Source: Hexactinellida sp. DTS-2022 (lineage: Eukaryota > Porifera > Hexactinellida). Taken from it: a stretch of 64,000 nucleotides of DNA. Below the pieces are notes generated by a model that was given only the letters and a program-made list of their open reading frames with translations, ran no database searches and was not told where the DNA came from. Below, one piece after another: positions 56,897 through 64,000 of this stretch (position 1 is its first letter; each line of letters opens with the position of its first letter). The stretch covers positions 2,542,001-2,606,000 of the forward strand of contig JAPNXP010000015.1 in assembly GCA_028753945.1 (NCBI GenBank), given 5' to 3'. Both the position numbers and the translations under genes were made by a program.

Positions 56897-57440
56897 CAGG
56901 CCTGGGGTCAATTACTCTAAAATGTAATATATTACTATTACTATTACTTATATTTCTTCCTATTACTATTACTATTACAATTACATTATAATAATATGTA
57001 ATATATTACTATTACTATTACTATTACTATTACTATTACTTTTAATATTACTATTACAAATTACTAGACATTTACTAAGACTCTGCTATGATTCAGAATG
57101 TCTGAAGTTTATTATTTTAATTGATTATCCCACACAAACAAAACATATATTATCTAACCTAAGCAAACAACTAATTTCAATAAAGTGACAAATTCAAATC
57201 GATAATCATCTTGCCTTAATTTATTTTAACAACTTCCTATTTCTTCACGAAAAATCAAATAAGCCAGTCCGAAGTTGTAGAATTGTAATAGATAATTCCT
57301 ATTACAATAGGTTCTATTACTATTACTATTACTATTACATCCTATTTGAAACACTATTACTTATTACTATTACTATTACTTCTAAAATGTAATCGTTACT
57401 AATACAATTACTATTACATATTACTATTACCCCAGGCCTG
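56897..57440. mobile_element. hAT MITE built of ATTACTATTACT iteration (544 bp)
   Basis: CAGGCCTGGGGTCAATTAC ... AATAGTAATATG-type repeat ending CCCCAGGCCTG, perfect duplication ATACAAAC. Inserted in a reverse Helitron-like 5' end (57449-57482, ACACACAACAATTGCTCTTTTAATATATAGAT). Confidence 0.9.
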
Positions 57441-57448
57441 ATACAAAC

Positions 57449-57482
57449 ACACACAACAATTGCTCTTTTAATATATAGATAG
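57449..57482 (-). mobile_element. Helitron-like 5' end, reverse orientation (fragment)
   Basis: CACACAACAATTG followed by TTTTAATATATAGA|T, the reverse of the TCTATATATTAAAAG-type 5' end seen at 13886. Confidence 0.45.
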
Positions 57483-58454
57483 CTAGATAGAGACTCAACG
57501 AAAGAGTGAAACTGTAACCGTCCGAGCACCATACATATTCAACCGCTTTACAATCAAGTATACCAATGCCTTGGTTAGCCTTTTTCCTTTCATTTATAAG
57601 ACGCTTTTAGTTGTTCTGAAAAGATTGTCTTAGGCTAGCTGATCATACTTTTAGATAGTAGATTATGATCTAATTATATACCAAAAGCTTGAAAATAAGT
57701 ATGAAAGCCTGGAAGCAATGTATAATAATAAGTAATAGACAGTTGAAGCAAGTCGGGGCCAGTTTATGATCAGAAGTTAAATAATTGCAATACAAGTCTC
57801 CCTTCACATCTGCACCAAAAATTTTGGAAATTATTCACATTAAATTAATGCTTTTAAGCAGGATATCAAAATCAAGCAATCTAGAAAGCATAATGAATTA
57901 TATTTCATGAATTTGTATTCGAAACGTATAACGAATGAGCCTATAACTTGATATTCATGGTTCTTAGAAATATTTAAGGATCATTACTATCAAAAATAAG
58001 TTAATTAAGGGGAAATATACAACTTTCGAATTACGCAATAATTTGGAATCTTGGTTAAAAACCAAAAATCGTTGAAAGTCACAAAAGTGGCCCGATTTAA
58101 TACCAATTTGCAGCCTGTTAATTAAGGTATTTTTAATGTAGATATACGTACTTCAAACGTATGGATGCGGATATGGTTCCTTAATTGGTATTGAGTTCGA
58201 GATAAATGAAATTTGTTCCCAGGGTAAATTAGATGCATATATTTCAAATCAATGGTCAAAATTGGCTTACCTACCATAGCTTTACAGATACTTGATGTAT
58301 TAGAGATAATTTCATCATCTTGATTACATTAAAATATACAAAAAAGTAAAATTAGCAAATCGCATATTGAAGGAAGAAAACGAAATGTGTGGAAAGTTTC
58401 AATACACATAAAGTAGTAGTAATATACAAATTCAAAATAAATAAACTAACTTAC

Positions 58455-58803
58455 ATATAGAAAATGATCCCCAATTATAGCGGCTTGTTCAATTGAATTC
58501 AATGGTGTTGACCAAGGATTACTCTGAACAATGACTGATGTAAATTTAAATAGGTTCATTGATTCAGAAGAAACCAAGTGAAAAGCAATTGACATAGCTC
58601 CAGCGCTTTGACCATATAGACTAATAGAAGATTTGTTACCTCCAAAAGATGGAATATATTTACTAACCCATTCAAATGATAAACGCTGGTCCTTTATTCC
58701 TATATTGCCATTTATTCCAGTATTTTTCAGATAAAGGAAACCCAGAGCACCTAATCGATAATTGATGGTTACCACAATAATTTTCTTCAGATTTGCAAGA
58801 TAT
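58455..58803 (-). CDS. Carboxylesterase (type B), central exon with nucleophile serine
   Basis: Contains IIVVTINYRLGALGFL, GNIGIKDQRLSFEWV and the nucleophile elbow GQSAGAMS (catalytic Ser), then SNPWSTPLNSIEQAAIIGDHF. The exon starts after acceptor ATGTTTTGTTTAG at 58803 (one base completing a codon) and ends at donor TAT|GTAAGT at 58455, leaving phase 0. It encodes 116 codons. The continuation is the exon 39228-40085, 18.4 kb downstream; together they give about 400 residues, compared with 540-600 for the family. The missing N-terminal part (signal peptide and oxyanion-hole HGGG) should lie beyond 58803; I found no such motif up to 64000. All three triad residues are present across the two exons, arguing for an active enzyme rather than a neuroligin-like relative. 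Confidence 0.88.
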
Positions 58804-58944
58804 CTAAACAAAACATCTATGAAAAGGTCATTTACCATGCGTTAAGAATATACTAGCCAGAATGAGCAATAATGGAGCATAAATAATACAATTACTTAAT
58901 GGATGTTATTATTTTGTTTAATCTGGATAAAATTTAGCCTCACG

Positions 58945-59098
58945 CATGGGAGGCGCGGCCGCACCCCGCACGGGTGATTCATCCGCGGGCCCCTCAACCG
59001 ATTACAAAGGGGGCCCCCTTGTTCAGGCCCCCGGGGCCCTGGATAAAGGGGACTAGAGGTCGATCACCCGGGGGCCCCCAAAAGCCGCGCCGCCTCTG
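58945..59098. mobile_element. hAT MITE, GC-rich (154 bp)
   Basis: CATGGGAGGCGCGGC ... GCCGCGCCGCCTCTG, perfect duplication GCCTCACG. Interior holds GGGGGCCCC palindromes. It lies about 140 bp upstream of the esterase exon, inside the preceding intron. Confidence 0.88.
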
Positions 59099-59635
59099 GC
59101 CTCACGCGCTGTTAGATAATGCCAAATTGATAGCCAACTTAACACAAAACACTGCAATACCAAAAGTACTAGTACATCACATGCATTTACATCTTATATA
59201 CAATTAGTTGACTAATTGTGACCTCCTTTTTCAGAGATAGGGTGTTAGATATACTGAATATTCGACCTGTAATGAGTATTTTATCTAGATGGCACCAATT
59301 TAAAACTTGTACCACTCAGTACAATATGCAACGTTGCACAGGCCACTAAATTAATTAAATAAAGTGACTGTTAAAGTTTAGAAAGAGCTAACTACAGTGT
59401 ATATACTTTTTCAATATGATAATCAATTGTACATTAGATAAGTCATATGTTAAATTCGATTGAAGGAAAGAATACCGAATAATCTCGTCAAATCACGTTT
59501 TAGACTTAAGAGGGTCGGTATGGGTATAATTATACAAGTGGAGTTGAACGAGGGGTCACTCGATTGGAAAGGTACACAATTTGAGAATGGAATGTTTGCA
59601 CATTCCTGATCGACAATTCTCTCCTCTGCTGTAGC

Positions 59636-59794
59636 CAGTGGCGGCGCTAGCCAGCCGCCACTGGTGGGGCACAATTACGTCACAGGTGGGGGACATGCTA
59701 TATAACTGGGGCACACTTACATTAATGAGGTGGGTCACACTTAAATTCAGGTGGGGCACAGGCCCCACCTGGCCCCACCCTCGCGCCGCCTCTG
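59636..59794. mobile_element. hAT MITE, GC-rich (159 bp)
   Basis: CAGTGGCGGCGCTAG ... CGCGCCGCCTCTG, perfect duplication GCTGTAGC. GGTGGGGCACA repeats inside. Related termini to 58945-59098. Confidence 0.9.
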
Positions 59795-60100
59795 GCTGTA
59801 GCTCCTTTATTACCATAAATTTGATGGATTTCTTAAACTTTATACTATAGTCTTGTAATGGAGCATTAAAAAATATAAATTAATTGCGCCCCCCCCCCTG
59901 AAACCCCCTGCCCCCAAAGAGCCCCTCCCCCCTTATTTAAAATCTTCGCGACTCCACTGATTCAAGACTAAGAATAAAAAACTAAGAGTATTAAATAAAT
60001 TTTTGATATAATTAAGTATAGATGTATCAAAAAATACAAGAAATAAATAGTTTCTAAATTGATTTTAAACTATAAAAAACGTGAGATTTCGAAAGTAAGC

Positions 60101-60193
<93 letters not shown>

Positions 60194-60200
60194 CGTGTGT
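60101..60200. repeat. (GT)n microsatellite, ~100 bp
   Basis: Almost pure GT dinucleotides with a few A or C interruptions at the 3' side. Followed by the CTGAAAATTTATATGCAGGGG phrase also near the Helitron-like end at 13886, so it may be an expanded part of that family's 5' tract. Confidence 0.95.
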
Positions 60201-60748
60201 AATATTCAGTTTTCAAAATATGGAAATTTGGCCCGAATTTTCGGGCTTAGTCAATAAATGAATAAATTAATTAATTAATTAATCCGGAATGACCATATGC
60301 TGTAGAAATCTGAAAATTTATATGCAGGGGTAATTTCTTTGCTGACAACGATCTATAGGTTTCTAAACGAAATACCGGGGTTATGTCGTCATAAAAGCAC
60401 ATATTTGGGAATAAATCTTTCAGTTTTTAGCCGATTCGCCCACGATTTCAAATGAGAAGACAACATCAAATACACACATATACCGATTTATGGGAATATG
60501 AAGTCACGTAGGAACGAATTTGGATTCAGCTCTTACAATTTTTACTCAGTCGTTACACAATATATTATATATTTTATTGCATGTCTTTATAAATTTTCAC
60601 AATTAATCTGCATCAGGCATTAACAAAAATGCACCTCCTACTGCTGCCTCATTGCACATATTGAGGTTTGGTTATTTAATCTTCACCTACAAAATTTCCG
60701 AAATTGCATACTTTGATTAATCCAGTTTGGCTTCCATTTTATTAGTGA

Positions 60749-61342
60749 CGAGCTATTCAGTCTAGGTCGCTTTGCAACAGATCGGTGCTACGCACCTCAA
60801 ATTAACGGCCGCTGTGCGGCCTTACTCCTCACCCTTTCTGCCATGGAAATGGTAGAAAGGGACGTTATATAGATCCCTATATAAGATTTCCATTTTTTTA
60901 ACTTGTTTTGCATATTCAAAATTTATAAATGCGAAATTCGTGTACAGCATACTTGTTTACTTATAATACCCGTTGAAAGCAAACTTCTAGGTTAATTTTG
61001 AATTTTCATTAATTTGTTTACCTATTTAGTGTAAACAACAACAATAAATATTCATATCAGAAATTTGTAAATGCGAAGTTCGTGATCAGCATACATTTTA
61101 CCTATAATACTCGGTGAAAGCTAACTCCTAGGTTGATTTGGAATTTCATCAATTTGTTTACCAATTTTTGTAAACAACAACAACAAATATCAATATTATA
61201 ATTTATAAACGCGAAATTCGTGTTCAGCATATGTACTTGTTTACCTATAATACCCGTTGAAAGGAAACTTCTAGGTTGATTTTGAATTTCATTAATTTGT
61301 TTACCTATTTTTGTGTAAACAACAAAAACAACATTCATATCA
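60749..61342 (-). mobile_element. Helitron family B, reverse, truncated at its 5' end
   Basis: CGAGCTATTCAGTCTAGGTC (diverged 3' end) and the family-B body with three to four ~125-bp internal repeats. It stops where a forward Helitron-like 5' end begins. Confidence 0.75.
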
Positions 61343-61560
61343 TCTATATATATATAAAAGACAATATCTGTCTATCTGTCTGTCTGTCTGTCTGTCTGTC
61401 CTCACATCTCACAGTGGGCGAGAATGACAATTTATGGGAAATAGGCATTTTAGTAGCAGATAGCCAATCAAGAAGTATTATTGACATATAGTTTATTGAT
61501 AGCTAGGAACTCATTAGTATCATTGAAATGATGTATCTAGTTCCTAGTAAAGTTCTGAAT
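61343..61560 (+). mobile_element. Helitron-like 5' end with (CTGT)n
   Basis: A|TCTATATATATATAAAAGAC followed by (CTGT)n and CCTCACATCTCACAGTGGGCG; the downstream part recurs at about 16268. No 3' end identified. Confidence 0.5.
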
Positions 61561-63450
61561 GATTTAATGTGATTTGATTAACAATTATATTTTTGGTTGG
61601 TTAACAGCCCTTTATTATTCACCCATGATTATTGATAAAGTATTTTATCCTGGGAAAAATAACTAAATCTAGTCTTACCCCAAGAAATTTAATAATGCAA
61701 CAAATGTAAGCAGGTTAGATGTATACTGGGTGACAGTCTCGCAAGTGTAAGTACTCCTAGCATTCTTAGATATTTTTATAACGTAGTTCTCTGTTTTTGA
61801 TTATAGCTAGCTCACTAAATATCCTCCCAACCATATAAAACCCACTTATTGGCATTTTGAGAGCCTGGTTGAGTTCAAGGCTGTTGCCTGGTTGCTGGTT
61901 TTGCACTTAATATATGGTATACTATTTTTAGATTCTAGAAGGTAAGTAGGGTAAACAAACATGCATTACTACGTACGTATATGCATTACTATATGCCCAA
62001 GCAATATGCAAAATTTGACCTATCCAGCTTATAAGTCATGATAAATTTTTGCGGGAGGTTGAGGAACCCTGCAGTTGAGTTTATATAAACGCTAATATAC
62101 CCATGTAGTACAGCAATATGGTGAAAGATTGTGCATTTTCGAGATAAAAGTACCAAATTTTGCACAATTGTAGTATTATAGATAGGTTCTGATCAACTTT
62201 AGCTATGGCCATAGCAGAATTTTTGGAAGAACAAATTTTTCAGGGGGTCAAAAATTGGTGGCCGATTGAATCGCCGGAAGTATAAATACAGGATAGCTCA
62301 TTCAAATGCATTCTTAACGACTTTATATTGTCAGATTCGTGCTCAGCACTTAATTTCCAGCATCTTGATAGGTATATTGACTATATCTGGTGAGAATATT
62401 TTAGGTTTCCATAGCAACGGTAAGAATGTGTTGAACATTCCGATCTCCCAATTTGAAGTAACCATATCGAGTGACCCCTTGTTTTTCTCGGGTATGCGTA
62501 CTGCGAAAATATAGTTCAAATGTCTTCGAAATAGGCGCATTCTTTAAGAAGAACATATTATGTACAATTCCTGGAAATCTTAGAAGAATAACTCTTATGA
62601 TAAAGAAGTATTAGAAAATAAGAAATCACTAGTTGAATTTAAACACAAATAATTCAAAGTTTAAAAATATTACGTCAATGTATAAGAATTCAGAAAGTGT
62701 CTAATAATTCGATCTTAGCATCAATCGGTCAGTTTTATAAGTTCTAGAATATGCTTGTTACGATTATCATATTTTTAATTGGATTCAAGCTACTTAAAAA
62801 TTTACTCAAATTCCCGTGACTTCCCACTGTGATCTCCTCTGAGATGCCTGAACCGATCTCTACCAAATTTTGCATATTATCTAGGAATTACCTGACCACT
62901 CCAGATAAGGAATTTTTAAGAAAAATATTCCCATCTTCCATCCCCAAGGTAAAAAAACCTTTAACCAATTAAATTCGAGGGTTGTCCCAGTATGGATTAG
63001 CATCTAGCATTCAATTAGTATAAAAGGATTTTTAAGTCTCCATCAATTGTTAAGTGTGATGTATAGAATGCTTAAGTGAGACTGTAGTTTAATTGGGCAA
63101 GAGTAAATAAATTCATCCAATCAGTTATTTGTGTTCCGTTTGTATATCCATTCAGTTATTTGTATTCCGTTTGTATAGCTGTTGTATTCCTATATGATTT
63201 CCCATAATATAAACAACAATTGAATATACATATAGACCAATATAATTCAACCTTACATATGTGTTGTTGGACAATTTAATAGTCATACCTATTACTATAT
63301 ATAGATCGGGTTGACATATTTTGCCAACTTCACTCATAATTGACATACTAAATCCAAACCTGTTATTCAACTATTACGTATGCCACTTAAAAAACGTTCG
63401 ATTGTTGGCAACCATTGTAAACAAACGCCCAATACAACGTGATAGCGATT
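61561..63450. other. Gene-free stretch
   Basis: 62960-63110 is a diverged copy of 14060-14190 (AAATTCGAGGGTT, GTATGGATTAGC). Tandem CATTCAGTTATTTGT(G/A)TTCCGT at 63117-63172. No supported gene or bounded element; the overlapping short frames have no family signature. Confidence 0.45.
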
Positions 63451-63459
63451 AAAACGTGG

Positions 63460-63546
63460 AAATGAAACTTACCACCAAATACAAAGCGTAGAAAAGCGTA
63501 GTAAACTAGCAGAAAAACGCCGCCCGGAGGGCGGCATTACGGCTAG
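63460..63546 (+). mobile_element. Helitron 3' end, third family
   Basis: GCCGCCC-GGA-GGGCGGC stem-loop, ATTACGG spacer, CTAG and host T: the textbook Helitron 3' terminus. It abuts Helitron B sequence, into which it inserted. The 5' limit is unknown. Confidence 0.7.
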
Positions 63547-63790
63547 TAAATTTATAAATGCGAAATTCGTGTTCAGCATACTTGTTTACCTATAACCCCC
63601 GTTGAGAGCAAACTTCTAGGTTGATTTTGAATTTTCATTAATTTGTTTATCTATTTTTGTAAACAACAACAATAAATATTGATATTATAAATTTGTAAAT
63701 GCGAAATTCGAATTCAGCATACTCGTTTACCTATTATAACATTTGGAACTTAGTTTCTATCAAAATTATAAATGCGGTTTCTAGTCCCCA
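63547..63790 (-). mobile_element. Helitron family B fragment, reverse
   Basis: TAAATTTATAAATGCGAAATTCGTG and GGTTGATTTTGAATTTTC match the family-B body and end at CGGTTTCTAGTCCCCATCA. After a G/C-rich interruption (63792-63960, GGGGTGGGGGGG, CCCCACCCCCCCC), CCGGATTGTATTAAAGTGAT in forward orientation reaches the window edge. Confidence 0.6.
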
Positions 63791-64000
63791 TCAGTGATGG
63801 ATCATGACTTTTACCTCAAGGGGGGTGGGGGGGGGTAATTTACATTTCGCTATAGTTAATTAAAAAACCCCACCCCCCCCTAAGAGGGGGGTCAGAAAAA
63901 ATCTCAGGGAGTCCTTTTTCTCAAAAAATACTGTCAGGGGGGGGTATAGATGAAACCCTGTCCAGTGTCTTTGTCCGGATTGTATTAAAGTGATTGTATG

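Noticed and set aside
61360-61400. (CTGT)n as a disease-type or gene-associated repeat
   Set aside because: It is part of the 5' region of a Helitron-like element; no gene is near.
62266-62514. 82-residue frame
   Set aside because: No recognisable motif, and an opposite-strand frame covers the same bases; likely chance.

Overview
The window is strongly AT-rich nuclear DNA from an animal, probably an invertebrate; I cannot name the lineage. The evidence is spliced or split host genes of metazoan families (a PSTPIP-type F-BAR/SH3 protein, a type-B carboxylesterase, an ankyrin protein resembling the start of inversin) scattered in a dense field of DNA transposons: hAT and hAT MITEs, FLYWCH-type MULEs, THAP-domain P elements, TTAA-target elements, pogo/mariner MITEs, Ginger1 and Helitrons. 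No rRNA, tRNA, CRISPR or operon structure was seen.

Host genes. (1) 7879-8286 (-) is a first coding exon with ankyrin repeats resembling inversin. (2) 24727-25965 (-) is a complete, uninterrupted 412-residue PSTPIP-like protein. (3) 58455-58803 and 39228-40085 (-) are two exons of one carboxylesterase. They join in phase 0 across an 18,369-nt intron that holds most of the transposons between 40 and 58 kb. The N-terminal exon is not visible.

Layout. 0-3.4 kb: a MULE inserted in a Helitron, then a decayed Ginger1 gene. 3.5-7.8 kb: two hAT elements and old repeats. 8.3-10.7 kb: a long-inverted-repeat element carrying three MITEs. 11.2-13.6 kb: a Helitron split by three separate hAT insertions. 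14-22 kb: hAT relics, a second copy of the ~860-bp hAT element and an integrase remnant. 22-29 kb: a 2-kb TTAA element, the PSTPIP gene, and a MULE disrupted by another TTAA element. 29-38.6 kb: a MULE relic, a Helitron-type segment with two MITEs, a THAP P element, then nested mariner/TTAA elements. 41.6-46.2 kb: a P element with ~265-bp inverted repeats, itself hit by a hAT MITE and a TTAA element. 46.3-47.7 kb: Helitron inside Helitron. 49-51 kb: a third P-element relic. 52.8-56.7 kb: a full MULE with tandem-repeat termini and a transposase ending in a RING-like finger, nested in a hAT-type element. 57-64 kb: MITEs, the upstream esterase exon and Helitron pieces.

Almost every mobile element is non-autonomous or broken, but the boundaries are well preserved: sixteen hAT-type elements have perfect 8-bp target duplications. 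Several insertions can be verified against an uninterrupted relative within the window, so the order of insertion can be read directly.
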